From: Shewanella sp. SR44-3
GTDB lineage: Bacteria; Pseudomonadota; Gammaproteobacteria; Enterobacterales; Shewanellaceae
Length of the DNA stretch: 64,000 nucleotides
NCBI RefSeq assembly: GCF_014163735.1
Contig: NZ_JACJDV010000003.1
Span: forward strand, 1-64,000
Direction of reading: 5' to 3'
The translations under genes and the position numbers were made by a program. Under the pieces are notes generated by a model, which saw nothing but the letters and a program-made list of their open reading frames with translations, did not search any database and was not told the origin of the DNA. Shown here in pieces: positions 45,105 to 54,148 of the stretch. Numbering within the stretch: position 1 is the first letter of the stretch; every line of letters starts with the position of its first letter.

Positions 45105-46100
45105 ATGACAATCCCGATATTGATATGTGATGACTCTGCACTGGCAAGAAAACAGATGGCCCGTACTCTACCGAAAGACTGGGACGTGGAGATAAGTTAC
45201 GCTACCAATGGTGCTGAAGGCATAGAAGCCATTCGAGCTGGTAAAGGCGAAGTGGTATTTCTAGACTTAAACATGCCTGTCATGGATGGCTACGAAGTAT
45301 TAAAAATTGTTCAACAACAGGATTTACCGGCACTAATCATAGTGGTCTCCGGTGATATACAGATTAAAGCTCACGAAAGAGTGAAGGCCTTGGGTGCTTT
45401 GGATTTTATCCAGAAGCCCGTGAGTGCTGATGCCATCAGTAATATTCTACAAGAATATGGCATTTTAACCTTGACCCAAGGCAAGGAGATTGAAGACACA
45501 CCTATGATCAAAGTTGACTTGCGTGATGCCTGTCAAGAGATCGCCAACATTGCCATGGGCCGCGCAGCTGACCTATTGGCTAAGTTGCTAGATGTGTTTG
45601 TATTGTTGCCAATACCCAATGTTAACGTACTCGAAGTGAGTGAATTAACCATGGCACTAAAGTCGACAGCAGAAAGCTCTAAAGTATCGGCTTTATGCCA
45701 AGGTTTTATCGGCGCAGGCATTGCGGGGGAAGCATTATTGTTATTCCATGATGCCAGCTTCGATGACATGGCAAAACTGATGAAACTCAATAATCCTCAG
45801 GACACAAGTACTGAAATTGAGGTCATGATGGACACAGGTAATGTGTTGATCGGTGCCTTTCTGAACGGCATATCAGAACAGTTAGATATGCAGTTTAGTC
45901 AGTCTCACCCTGTGGTGTTAGGCAGGCATTGCACTGTAAATGACTTGATCCACGATAACTCAGAAAAATGGCAACGTACCTTAGCCATGGAGATCAACTA
46001 TCGTATCGAAGATTATGATATTCAGTGTGATCTATTACTGCTCTTTACCGAAGATTCGTTACCAACAATGAACTTTAAGCTTGGCTACTTACTAGACTAA
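45105..46100 (+). CDS. Response regulator with CheC-like phosphatase output domain
   Basis: 331 aa from the ATG at 45105; an in-frame GTG at 45060 is possible. The REC domain (1-120) is complete: ILICDDSALARKQM, VVFLDLNMPVMDGYE, and FIQKPV. The C-terminal part (about 145-325) has two CheC/CheX/FliY phosphatase motifs: DLRDACQEIANIAMGRAADLL (E-x2-N) and VMMDTGNVLIGAFLNGI. Such a protein could dephosphorylate CheY-like regulators under control of its own phosphorylation. The next gene, a PAS-diguanylate cyclase, starts 20 bp later, so the two are probably one operon. Confidence 0.83.
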   Translation: MTIPILICDDSALARKQMARTLPKDWDVEISYATNGAEGIEAIRAGKGEVVFLDLNMPVMDGYEVLKIVQQQDLPALIIVVSGDIQIKAHERVKALGALDFIQKPVSADAISNILQEYGILTLTQGKEIEDTPMIKVDLRDACQEIANIAMGRAADLLAKLLDVFVLLPIPNVNVLEVSELTMALKSTAESSKVSALCQGFIGAGIAGEALLLFHDASFDDMAKLMKLNNPQDTSTEIEVMMDTGNVLIGAFLNGISEQLDMQFSQSHPVVLGRHCTVNDLIHDNSEKWQRTLAMEINYRIEDYDIQCDLLLLFTEDSLPTMNFKLGYLLD

Positions 46101-46120
46101 TAAAGGCTGGATACGACTCT

Positions 46121-47086
46121 ATGGCGACTGATCAAAACGCGATGAATGAACTACATTGGCTGATCGATATGGTGCAAACCATAGAGGTTGGCTTGGTAGT
46201 ATTAGATCGAAACAATGACATCCAGCTATGGAATGGGTTTATGGAAAACCACAGCGGCGTGTCACCAAATTCAATCAAAGGTAAAAACCTGTTCGAGACC
46301 TTTCCTAACTTGCCCGCTGACTGGTTAAAACAGAAAATGCAGTCTGTTTACCTATTGAAAAATCGCACCTTTATCAGCTGGGAACAAAGGCCTTATGTAT
46401 TTGAGTTTAAAAACTATCGCCCTATTACAGGCCGAGCAGATTTTATGTATCAAAACATTACCTTACTGCCTTTATCATCCCTAACAGGTATACATCATAT
46501 TTGTATTATCATTTATGATGTTACTGATATTGCAGTGAATAAATTGCAGTTGAAGAATGCCAATGAACAGCTGGAATTACTGAGCCAAACAGATGGCTTA
46601 ACTCAATTACATAATCGTCGTCACTGGCAAGAATGCATGGAACACGAGTTTGAACGCTTCAATCGCTATGCCGATACCGCCAGCCTAGTGATGATAGACA
46701 TAGATAATTTTAAACAAATTAATGATCAATATGGCCACCCCGCTGGTGACAAGGTGATCCAACATATTGCGCATTTACTTAAAAATGCCCTAAGAGAAAC
46801 CGACTGTGCGGGACGTTACGGCGGCGAAGAGTTTGCCGTGGTGCTGGCCAAAACTAATGCCAACGATGCTCATCAGTTTACTGAGCGGCTGCGTAAACAA
46901 ATTGAAACATCTGAAGTTAGCTATAACCAACAAAAAATTAAAGTGACCGTCAGCCTTGGCATTAATGCACTGCAATCAGGAATGGGGACCAGCTCAAGCT
47001 GGTTATCTGGCGCCGATAAGGCCCTATACCAAGCGAAACAAGAAGGTCGTAACAAGAGTGTTATCTATATCGAGCAGCAGGGTTAG
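46121..47086 (+). CDS. PAS-GGDEF diguanylate cyclase
   Basis: 321 aa, cytoplasmic. The PAS domain is at about 10-140 (VQTIEVGLVVLDRNNDIQLW). The GGDEF domain is at about 155-318 with an intact GGEEF in GRYGGEEFAVVLA and an RxxD inhibitory site (RETD) five residues before it. It should make c-di-GMP and be product-inhibited. It follows the REC-CheC gene by 20 bp and ends in a strong terminator. Confidence 0.92.
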   Translation: MATDQNAMNELHWLIDMVQTIEVGLVVLDRNNDIQLWNGFMENHSGVSPNSIKGKNLFETFPNLPADWLKQKMQSVYLLKNRTFISWEQRPYVFEFKNYRPITGRADFMYQNITLLPLSSLTGIHHICIIIYDVTDIAVNKLQLKNANEQLELLSQTDGLTQLHNRRHWQECMEHEFERFNRYADTASLVMIDIDNFKQINDQYGHPAGDKVIQHIAHLLKNALRETDCAGRYGGEEFAVVLAKTNANDAHQFTERLRKQIETSEVSYNQQKIKVTVSLGINALQSGMGTSSSWLSGADKALYQAKQEGRNKSVIYIEQQG

Positions 47087-47107
47087 TCAGCCCTAAGCTA
47101 AATTACA

Positions 47108-47150
47108 GCCAATAAAAAAAGCCCATTTAATTATGGGCTTTTTTATTGGC
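47108..47150. terminator. Bidirectional terminator
   Basis: Long stem GCCAATAAAAAAAGCCCAT / ATGGGCTTTTTTATTGGC with a 6-nt loop. It serves the diguanylate cyclase gene and the convergent rraB. Confidence 0.92.
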
Positions 47151-47168
47151 GGGTATTAAACAACAAGA

Positions 47169-47558
47169 TTAATCTTGCTCTTCCTCATCATCTATTTCGG
47201 TTTCATCACCGATAAAGTAAGTGCCCCAACCGTCATAATCCACTTTCTGCTTATGGGCGACCTGCATCAACTGCTCGCAGGCCTTATCTAACAAAGCAAC
47301 ATCTAACTTGTGGTTAGCGATGGCGTCGAAGCAAAAGATTTCAGAGCCATCTTCAAGCTCCATCTCTTCGGCATCATTCACTTCAAAACCGAGTTTGAAC
47401 GCATCGACAGCGGCTTTTTCCAACTTATCAAAATTGGTCGAAGAGAAATGATGCTCAATGACATACTCGGAATCGGCGTCTGAGCCGTCACCCAACAGTG
47501 CTGCAACAATCTCGCGGTTCTCGGCAAACTGCTCTTTTAACTGACGTTCCATAGACAT
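47169..47558 (-). CDS. rraB: RNase E inhibitor RraB
   Basis: 129 aa. RraB binds the RNase E C-terminal scaffold and modulates degradosome activity. It shows the family pattern [39 protein letters not shown], and [14 protein letters not shown], with an acidic C-terminal tail. GGAG lies seven bases before the ATG. It is 42 bp downstream of the acyltransferase gene on the same strand. Confidence 0.92.
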   Translation of the reverse strand: MSMERQLKEQFAENREIVAALLGDGSDADSEYVIEHHFSSTNFDKLEKAAVDAFKLGFEVNDAEEMELEDGSEIFCFDAIANHKLDVALLDKACEQLMQVAHKQKVDYDGWGTYFIGDETEIDDEEEQD

Positions 47559-47599
47559 GGATTTTCTCCGTACACAATATTAACAATAACTACGGCAGA

Positions 47600-48346
47600 T
47601 TATACGCTATCTTTGGCCAGTGGATCAGCCATTAATAACTTGGCTTCTTGATTCAATTGCTCAAGCCGCGCCGACATCTTGGCGTGCACTTCTGCACAAA
47701 AGCTTTTCGCCTCAGCTTTACCTAACCCTTGAGTAGAAATTGGCGCCATCATTTCTACGATCACCACGCCATTGTTCCAACGGTTTAGCTTTATGTGGTT
47801 CTGACATGATGCCAATACAGGCACCACCGGCACTTGTGCGGCAATAGCAGTATGGAACGCACCGACTTTGAATGGCAATAAGCCACGGCCACGAGAGCGA
47901 GTACCTTCAGGGAAAATCCATACTGATAGCAAATCTTTTTTCATTTTCTCTATGGTTTTCGCCATAGTATCAAAGGCACTGTTACGATTATTACGATCAA
48001 TTAAAATATTGCCCGATAGCCAATAAATCTGACCAAAAAGTGGCATCCAGGCCAAACTTTTTTTACCTAGGCTAACGGTTCCTTTAGGGACTGCAGAGGT
48101 GTGGGTAAATAAATCAAAGTTGTTTTGGTGATTCGACAGATAAATGCATGGAGATTTAACCACGTTAGGATCTATGTATCTGTTGATAACCTTGATGCCA
48201 AGTACCGGAGCGACCGCGCCAAAAATGTTTGCAATTACATGGACATTGTCACGGTGGCGAGGCTTTAACAGGCAGTAAATAATTGCAAAAATGAATGCTA
48301 AAAACAATAGCACGAAAAGGATGATTGAACGGACAATTAGCAGCAC
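47600..48346 (-). CDS. plsC: 1-acyl-sn-glycerol-3-phosphate acyltransferase
   Basis: 248 aa. The start is a GTG at 48346 with AGGAG six bases upstream; longer in-frame starts would include that site. An N-terminal helix (about 3-25) is followed by the acyltransferase motifs NHQNNFD (HX4D type), GNILIDRNNR, FPEGTRSRG and VPVVPV. It makes phosphatidic acid from lysophosphatidate at the inner membrane. It is downstream of the zinc genes (97-bp gap) and upstream of rraB. Confidence 0.9.
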   Translation of the reverse strand: MLLIVRSIILFVLLFLAFIFAIIYCLLKPRHRDNVHVIANIFGAVAPVLGIKVINRYIDPNVVKSPCIYLSNHQNNFDLFTHTSAVPKGTVSLGKKSLAWMPLFGQIYWLSGNILIDRNNRNSAFDTMAKTIEKMKKDLLSVWIFPEGTRSRGRGLLPFKVGAFHTAIAAQVPVVPVLASCQNHIKLNRWNNGVVIVEMMAPISTQGLGKAEAKSFCAEVHAKMSARLEQLNQEAKLLMADPLAKDSV

Positions 48347-48443
48347 AGCTGACTCCTGCAAAGAAAGTGGCGCCAGTATAGCCAGCTGGCGCCAGGGACT
48401 CAATCAATTGTTTACATATGTACGCTCAAATCTGTGACTAAAC

Positions 48444-49220
48444 TCATGCCTTATCACTTTTTGCTGTAAGTAGGTAGGCCAGTATTCTAAATACCAAACC
48501 ACTGCAGGCCAAAGTGGCAACTATCGCCGCCCCACTGGGTAAGTCACAACTTGCCGAGAGAATTAAACCACTCAAGAAACCAAACAGCCCCACTAAGTAG
48601 GCATAAACAAGCCGTTTGCTGCTTGGTAATTTATTCACCGCAAGCGCTGGCAGTATCAAACTACTAAACACTAAGTAAACCCCCACTAACTCCACAGATA
48701 AGGTGATCACAATAGCAAACAGAAAGTAAAAACTATTCCCCATTAATAGCGATGGTCTAAGTGCTATCAAGAGTAGCACGCCAATGGACACCAACATGGG
48801 CAAGAGTAAATCATCCCAGCTGACCCAGAGGATCTGCCCCGACATCAATTGCTTTAATAACTCGGCGCCATGGGGATCATTTGCCAGCAATAGCATAGCA
48901 GCCACTGCGCTGAGTACATAAAAGCAGCCAATAAAAGCCTCGAGCTCAGCCTCAAAATGCTTAGCTAACCAAGCGATAATTCCCGCGCCGCCTAAGGCAA
49001 ACAAAGCAGGCATCCACACGTGGGCATAGGCTAGGCTCTCAATCCTATGATCTATGTGGGACACTATCGCCCCCAATGCTGCCACTTGAGCGATGGCCAA
49101 ATCGATAAAAATAATCCCTCTGGCCAAGACTTGCCTGCCCAATAGCACATGGGTTGATAACACTAAAATGCCTGCTGCAAATGCAGGTAATAAGATTGAA
49201 GCGAGCTCAAGATCTATCAT
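48444..49220 (-). CDS. znuB: Zinc-type metal ABC transporter permease
   Basis: 258 aa with about eight membrane helices, ABC-3 (ZnuB) family: LSTHVLLGRQVLARGIIFIDLAIAQVAALGA is the typical start, and SVELVGVYLVFSSLILPALA the late motif. Five bp after znuA. No ATPase gene follows or precedes it in the cluster, so its ATPase must be encoded outside this window. Confidence 0.88.
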   Translation of the reverse strand: MIDLELASILLPAFAAGILVLSTHVLLGRQVLARGIIFIDLAIAQVAALGAIVSHIDHRIESLAYAHVWMPALFALGGAGIIAWLAKHFEAELEAFIGCFYVLSAVAAMLLLANDPHGAELLKQLMSGQILWVSWDDLLLPMLVSIGVLLLIALRPSLLMGNSFYFLFAIVITLSVELVGVYLVFSSLILPALAVNKLPSSKRLVYAYLVGLFGFLSGLILSASCDLPSGAAIVATLACSGLVFRILAYLLTAKSDKA

Positions 49221-49225
49221 GGATG

Positions 49226-50188
49226 TTACTCCCCCAATTGAAGCACAGCACTTTCTACTTCAGTGCTTTTTACTGCATTAGTGAGTATGCCAAGCACACT
49301 GTCATATAGGCTGATAAGATCTGTGCTGTCATCGTTTCCCCCCACAGACATAGGCAGCACCAACATAGGCAAGTTAGCGCGCTCGGCAAGCCAAAGCCCG
49401 CCACGTTCATCCTGATAAGAAGCCACAACCACAGCCATCACATCACCCATTTTTGTCCGCTCGAGCAAGCTGACTAAATGACTGGTGGTCGGCGCTAAAC
49501 CAGGCTTAGGTTCAAGATCTGCCACCTGCTCCATCCCAAGCCAGGCAAACAAGTACCTAAAGCTTGAGTGGTAGGCAATAACCTTACGCCCCTGCAATGG
49601 CTTAGCCTGTTGCTGCCAGCGCTTCATAGCTAACTGCCAATCACCACTAAAACGCTGAAAATGCTGTTGATACTCAGCTTGATGCTCAATATCGAGACTT
49701 ATAAGCTTTTGCGTCAACGCCTCGGCAATCTGAAGCATGCGCTCAGGATCAAAGTGCACATGAGGGTTACCTTTCTCATGCACATCACCCATGCTTCTGT
49801 CCACTTGAGTCAGCTTATCTAAGGTTTGCACTTGTTCAGTGGCAAAGAACAAACCTTTATCTGTGCTTAAGACCTGGGAGTTAGATGCCTTCATTTGCAA
49901 CATCGGCAGCCAGCCGATTTCAAGATCGGCTCCGGCGCACACCAGTAAATCTGCCTGCCTCAGCTTAGCAATAAGACTCGGCCTAGCTTGCACTTGATGT
50001 GGGTCTTGCATAGCCGTCGTCGCACTATAAACCTTGGCATTGGGCGCCAAGGTTTGCACTAACGCCGCATACTCAGGCTCACAAGCGAATACATTAAGCT
50101 CGGCCTTAGCCGAGACACTATAAAATGAGCTTAACGATGCAAATGCGATTAAGCCCAAGTATAATTTTTGCTTAAAATTGATGCGCAC
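49226..50188 (-). CDS. znuA: Zinc-type metal ABC transporter substrate-binding protein
   Basis: 320 aa with a signal peptide (about 1-29, ending SAKAE). Cluster-A-I binding protein: metal ligands are probable His in DPHQVQARPS, GNPHVHFDPERM and AYHSSFRYLFAWLG, and an acidic residue in VASYQDERGG. The His-rich loop of classical ZnuA is short here. The gene overlaps the end of the outer-membrane protein gene by 17 bp and precedes znuB by 5 bp. Zinc is inferred from family and neighbours; manganese is less likely. Confidence 0.85.
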   Translation of the reverse strand: MRINFKQKLYLGLIAFASLSSFYSVSAKAELNVFACEPEYAALVQTLAPNAKVYSATTAMQDPHQVQARPSLIAKLRQADLLVCAGADLEIGWLPMLQMKASNSQVLSTDKGLFFATEQVQTLDKLTQVDRSMGDVHEKGNPHVHFDPERMLQIAEALTQKLISLDIEHQAEYQQHFQRFSGDWQLAMKRWQQQAKPLQGRKVIAYHSSFRYLFAWLGMEQVADLEPKPGLAPTTSHLVSLLERTKMGDVMAVVVASYQDERGGLWLAERANLPMLVLPMSVGGNDDSTDLISLYDSVLGILTNAVKSTEVESAVLQLGE

Positions 50189-51410
50189 TGTGAGCTCCTA
50201 ACGTCATAACGTACTGTAAACTGAAGATACTATCATCAGTGAAACCATCAAAATTGGTGCCATCTTGATGGGTATACTGTAAGCGCACACTAGAGAAATG
50301 ACTGCTGTGCCAAGCCAGACTAAGCTCAGTTTCTTTCAACTCTTGTCCGTGCAAATGATCCCCATGAATAGTTTGGCTATCCACTTCACCGTAACGTGCG
50401 CCAGCGGACCAACTTGGGGAAAACTGATACACACTACTCAAGTACCAACCTTGATGATAATCCTTACTTTTTCCCTCCGCGTGGCCTTCGTCATGATCCT
50501 CACCATGATCATCCTCATGGTGATCGTGCTCCTCGTGATCTTCTTCAGCTAAGGCTGCAATATTATCAACCCTGAAAAACTCGCCACTTACGCTCAAATG
50601 TTGGTATTTATAGTTACCATCCGGCGCCCATTTAAATACAGCATCGGCAATATAGGTGTTCTTACCAGTATAAGCGGCGCTGTGACTATGGCCGCTGTGA
50701 TCATCATGGCTATCTGCGTGCTCATCATGCTCTTCATGATGTTCTAGGTAGGCTTGACCATTTTCATTACGTAGATAGTTAAACCCTAGTTGCCATGAAC
50801 TAGATAAGCCCAAGTCGCCGCCCCATTTACTAAACGCAGAATAGACACCTACATCAGTAAATTTACGCTCACCATGCTCATCGGCAGCGCGCATTTTCTC
50901 GCCTTTAAAGGCTTCTGCCCCTAAGGTCCAATAAACATCGGTTGGTGCCACGTAACTAACTCTCACGCCATCATCAAAATAATGACCCCCAAGAAAGGCA
51001 CGATACACCGCAGGTCTATCAATAAAAGCATCCGTATGTGAATGTTGGTTATTTAAGTAGCCGACATCGGACAAAAAACGACCGCCACGGACTGAAAAGC
51101 CACCCGGCAGCGCCAAGGTTTGAATGAAGGCTTCTTCTAAATTAACCTCAGTGTCACCATCATGGGTTTCTAACACCGCTGTAATTTTGCCGTAGAAGCT
51201 ATTGTCGATATTGGCGCTCAGCGCAAGTTCAGTCTCCCCAAGACCAAATCCTTCTTCAGTCCCACCAAGCGCGCGGTCACCACTTTGATAATGGCCATTA
51301 AGCACACCACTGATATTAGGGTTAGATAAGCTGCCATCGGCGGCAACTGAAACGTTAGAAACACTGGCGCAGGCAAGCGCCAACAGAGAGAATCTGCTTA
51401 AAATTTGCAT
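50172..51410 (-). CDS. His-rich outer-membrane beta-barrel protein, probably zinc-linked
   Basis: 412 aa from the ATG at 51410 (GGAG nine bases upstream; an ATG at 51431 is an alternative). The signal peptide is about 1-23 (SVAA/DG). Barrel-like sequence: GLGETELALSANIDNSFYGK, VRGGRFLSDVGYLN and a C-terminal FSLQYVMTLG...HQF. Two strongly His/Asp/Glu-rich stretches at about 220-243 and 287-315 should be extracellular loops that bind metal. Upstream of znuA with overlap, so it probably brings zinc across the outer membrane. No TonB box or plug is visible. The start could be 7 residues earlier. Confidence 0.8.
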   Translation of the reverse strand: MQILSRFSLLALACASVSNVSVAADGSLSNPNISGVLNGHYQSGDRALGGTEEGFGLGETELALSANIDNSFYGKITAVLETHDGDTEVNLEEAFIQTLALPGGFSVRGGRFLSDVGYLNNQHSHTDAFIDRPAVYRAFLGGHYFDDGVRVSYVAPTDVYWTLGAEAFKGEKMRAADEHGERKFTDVGVYSAFSKWGGDLGLSSSWQLGFNYLRNENGQAYLEHHEEHDEHADSHDDHSGHSHSAAYTGKNTYIADAVFKWAPDGNYKYQHLSVSGEFFRVDNIAALAEEDHEEHDHHEDDHGEDHDEGHAEGKSKDYHQGWYLSSVYQFSPSWSAGARYGEVDSQTIHGDHLHGQELKETELSLAWHSSHFSSVRLQYTHQDGTNFDGFTDDSIFSLQYVMTLGAHSAHQF

Positions 51411-51480
51411 TCGGTTTACTCCAAAAATCATACACTTCCCCCTCAGCAACGGCTGAGGCGAAAAATTAATTAAAATTGTG

Positions 51481-51771
51481 TTAAGAAATAGAGTAACTAG
51501 GTGGGCCACGAGCAAGATAATGAGCAGTAAAACCAACACTATAGGACTTAAGTATAAACTCAAGTACGACTACATCTTGCTTGATAACAGGCAAGGATAT
51601 GGTTTTACTCTCTAAGAGGTGGTTGAGCTGATGTTGATGAAAGCACAAGGTACAGTGAGTACTCGCGCCATCATCATAGTGCAAGGATTCATGGGCTGAA
51701 GAAGCCACAGACAAAAACATCAATAAGGCGCAAAGCCCCATCGATATCACTTGCCTAATGTGTGACTTCAT
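51481..51771 (-). CDS. Small exported His/Cys protein, DUF2946-like
   Basis: 96 aa from the ATG at 51771 (longer starts add a non-signal leader). Signal peptide about 1-25 (SVASSAHES). The metal-binding-looking centre HCTLCFHQHQLNHLL and the end ARGPPSYSIS resemble DUF2946-type proteins, often found near metal-uptake genes. It is 70 bp upstream of the His-rich barrel gene, and likely the first gene of the zinc operon. Function unknown. Confidence 0.6.
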   Translation of the reverse strand: MKSHIRQVISMGLCALLMFLSVASSAHESLHYDDGASTHCTLCFHQHQLNHLLESKTISLPVIKQDVVVLEFILKSYSVGFTAHYLARGPPSYSIS

Positions 51772-51875
51772 TCTCACGATACTTAACCTTAAAGAAAATA
51801 CATAAAAATACTGATTCTGCATTCTACTGCAGCCGCTCATTTTTACAATCGACTAAATGTGACAATTTACGTCTA

Positions 51876-51894
51876 GGACATAAAAGTTATGTCC
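51876..51894. promoter_or_regulatory. 8-bp perfect inverted repeat between zinc operon and zinc-ribbon gene
   Basis: GGACATAA-AAG-TTATGTCC, 105 bp upstream of the first zinc-operon start and 28 bp after the stop of the next gene upstream. There is no T-run. It may be an operator or a weak hairpin. It does not match the Zur consensus (ATGTTATA arms). Confidence 0.35.
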
Positions 51895-51921
51895 TTATTA
51901 CCGCTTTTATCGTTAATAAGC

Positions 51922-52287
51922 CTAACGCTCCGCATCCTGAGCTTGACGTTTACGCTCTGAAACTTGCCGCAATGCTCTGGCTGAGCTTATCTCTGGTGCT
52001 TCTGTAACTAATAAATGGTCCATCAAATGACTCACAGCCAGCACAATGGCGAATAAAATCATTCCAACGCTAACAATTCGGGTATCGAACTCCAGAAAAT
52101 AGCCCACAAGTCCCGCAGTAACCGCGCCATAAAAGCCTATTAGCTTAAGCCCAGATAAAATTCGGCTACGGCCAAGCCAAGCTTGGCAGTGAGGACATTG
52201 GATCTCAACTCCGAGCCCTTTACCTCTGTGGTTTACCTGATTATCCATTTTAATAGACAAATAACAATGAGTGCATTTCACTGACAT
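51922..52287 (-). CDS. Zinc-ribbon membrane protein
   Basis: 121 aa. The N-terminal CTHC...CPHC zinc ribbon (residues 5-35) is followed by two membrane helices (about 47-65 and 70-90) and a charged tail (ALRQVSERKRQ). Function unknown. It is on the same strand between the MaoC gene (37 bp upstream) and the zinc operon. Confidence 0.6.
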   Translation of the reverse strand: MSVKCTHCYLSIKMDNQVNHRGKGLGVEIQCPHCQAWLGRSRILSGLKLIGFYGAVTAGLVGYFLEFDTRIVSVGMILFAIVLAVSHLMDHLLVTEAPEISSARALRQVSERKRQAQDAER

Positions 52288-52324
52288 ACTAAAACCTTAA
52301 ATAACAACATTAATGCCAATAAAA

Positions 52325-53194
52325 TTAATCTAAATAACTGACATGTCCCTGAATATGAGGGCGACGACCTTTAAGGTCTCTTAATTCAAACACTAGGCCT
52401 GTATCATTTTCCTCAAAGGCGAAACTGACCTCTGATGGCATAAACACCGGAAGTTTAAACTCAACCTCAACACTAAAACCGCGAGCACCAATGATGGGCA
52501 TCACTTCAGCTAAACAGCGAGCCTTAGACCACATACCGTGAGCTAGTACCCGCTCAAAACCAAAGCGTTTGGATAATAAAGGGTGTAGATGAATCAGATT
52601 ATAGTCCCCTGAGGCCTTAGCATATTGACGACCTAAATCATCAGATAAAACCCACACTTTGGCGTTATCCCACGACATATCCCCAGCCCGAGGTGGACGC
52701 GCGCGGCGGCCCGCTGACTCAATGCGGTATAAATAAGTCGAACTCGCCTGCCACACTAATTCAGTTCCCACATACACCTTAGAGACCAGTTCAAACTCAA
52801 GCCCAGCATCTTTGAGTTCACTACTCGTTAAGGCACACTCTAAACTGACCTTCTCATGGGCTTTCACAGTTCTAAATGACTGAATGCTATTTTTAAGATG
52901 GATCATCCCAAGCAAAGGAAACGTCATGGAATTATGGGTAAAAATAACCGCATGCAGACGAAATGCCAGTACATATAAATAGGTCGGCGGCAAAGTATCG
53001 CCATCAAAATTAAAACCACACACTTTGGCATATTGAGTCAATTGAGCTGCAGATAAGTCTGCATTAGCGACTCTGACTTGGATTAGCGGTAAAGGTTTCT
53101 CATCCCAGCCTGGCTTACGACCAAAAAAGATCTTTCGATACAAGCTAAGTAGCGAAGGCATGTGGGCTAATTCAACATTAAGAGACTGACTCAA
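52325..53194 (-). CDS. MaoC-like dehydratase domain protein
   Basis: 289 aa with two hot-dog halves. The C-terminal half has YAKASGDYNLIHLHPLLSKRFGF and VLAHGMWSKARCL, the MaoC active-site block with the Asp and His of the enoyl-hydratase 2 motif. The N-terminal half is a degenerate hot-dog. It is a probable acyl-CoA or acyl-ACP hydratase; substrate unknown. Confidence 0.82.
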   Translation of the reverse strand: MSQSLNVELAHMPSLLSLYRKIFFGRKPGWDEKPLPLIQVRVANADLSAAQLTQYAKVCGFNFDGDTLPPTYLYVLAFRLHAVIFTHNSMTFPLLGMIHLKNSIQSFRTVKAHEKVSLECALTSSELKDAGLEFELVSKVYVGTELVWQASSTYLYRIESAGRRARPPRAGDMSWDNAKVWVLSDDLGRQYAKASGDYNLIHLHPLLSKRFGFERVLAHGMWSKARCLAEVMPIIGARGFSVEVEFKLPVFMPSEVSFAFEENDTGLVFELRDLKGRRPHIQGHVSYLD

Positions 53195-53591
53195 TCTAAA
53201 CGACCTTTGATGTTACGGCGAGCTATCCCACCGAGTGTAAATATCCTAGCTAGCATTATACCTAGGCACATGCATATCACTAAACCTTATCGTCAAATAA
53301 CCCATTAACGCTTATTTGAATACACCTATGATGGTTATGTGCGCTAGCTAGGAAAAAATTGTCTCATAACTGATATACTCAATGTTACATCAATAAAAGT
53401 GACTTACTAAGGTGTTGAATAAAAAGAAATATAAACCATACTCATTAGGATGAAATTTATTTATCAGTAAATTACTACCATTTAGTTCTGGGTAATCTAA
53501 GCTAAAGAAGCGTGCTATAAATGGGCATATTACTAATATTTTGAGGACAGATTACTCCTCAGGGTTACTGAATTGAAGGATAACTTTAGGC
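53195..53591. other. Intergenic region upstream of cheX
   Basis: About 400 AT-rich bp between divergent genes. No gene, RNA or strong hairpin is visible, and no convincing promoter pair stands out. Confidence 0.35.
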
Positions 53592-54059
53592 ATGAATGTT
53601 GAATTTATTAATCCCTTTTTAGCCTCCTTACTCAATGTGCTGTCTACCATGGCCAGCATGAAACTCACCCCTGGAAAGCCTCAAGTAAAGACGCATAATT
53701 TAGCTAAAGGTGATATTTCTGGGTTAATGGGCATGGTAGGACCTAAAACTAAAGGATCGTTATCGATCACCTTTGAAGAAGGCCTAATTTTAGAGATCAT
53801 GGATAAAATGCTGGGAGAAAGGCCTGAGTACTTAAATGATGACGTCAGTGATTTGGTAGGTGAAATAACCAATATGGTTACAGGTGGTGCCAAGAATCTA
53901 CTCAGCGATAAAGGTTATGATTTTGATATGGCAACCCCTGCAGTCGTGGTAGGTAAAAACCACAGTATTTCTCATAAAGCCAAAGGCAAAAAAATCTTGA
54001 TGCCTTTTACCCATGAATCAGGTAATGCCTATATAGAGATTTGTTTCGAGGACGTTTAG
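53592..54059 (+). CDS. cheX: CheX-type chemotaxis phosphatase
   Basis: 155 aa. The catalytic E-x2-N motif is in LVGEITNMVTGGAKNLLS, with the flanking GSLSITFEEGLILEIMDKMLGE and the C-terminal IEICFEDV typical of CheX. It removes phosphate from CheY-like receivers. Single gene away from the main chemotaxis operon, with a strong terminator. Confidence 0.9.
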   Translation: MNVEFINPFLASLLNVLSTMASMKLTPGKPQVKTHNLAKGDISGLMGMVGPKTKGSLSITFEEGLILEIMDKMLGERPEYLNDDVSDLVGEITNMVTGGAKNLLSDKGYDFDMATPAVVVGKNHSISHKAKGKKILMPFTHESGNAYIEICFEDV

Positions 54060-54082
54060 CTGTCTAGATTTTCGCGCTAAAT

Positions 54083-54122
54083 AAAAAGAGCTAAGCCAAT
54101 ACTTTGGCTTAGCTCTTTTTAA
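54083..54122. terminator. Bidirectional terminator between cheX and alr
   Basis: 17-bp perfect stem AAAAAGAGCTAAGCCAA / TTGGCTTAGCTCTTTTT with loop TACT. Confidence 0.95.
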
Positions 54123-54148
54123 ATTTTAACAGCCCGGCGACAACCTGA

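Noticed and set aside
50465-50760. Repetitive CAT/GAT/GAG-rich stretches that look like simple-sequence repeats or a short tandem array
   Set aside because: They are fully explained by the His/Asp/Glu-rich loops of the outer-membrane protein read on the minus strand; unit lengths vary and there is no CRISPR-like spacing.
51876-51894. Dyad as a standard Zur box
   Set aside because: The arms are GGACATAA/TTATGTCC, not the ATGTTATA/TATAACAT order of the Zur consensus; kept only as an unassigned dyad.
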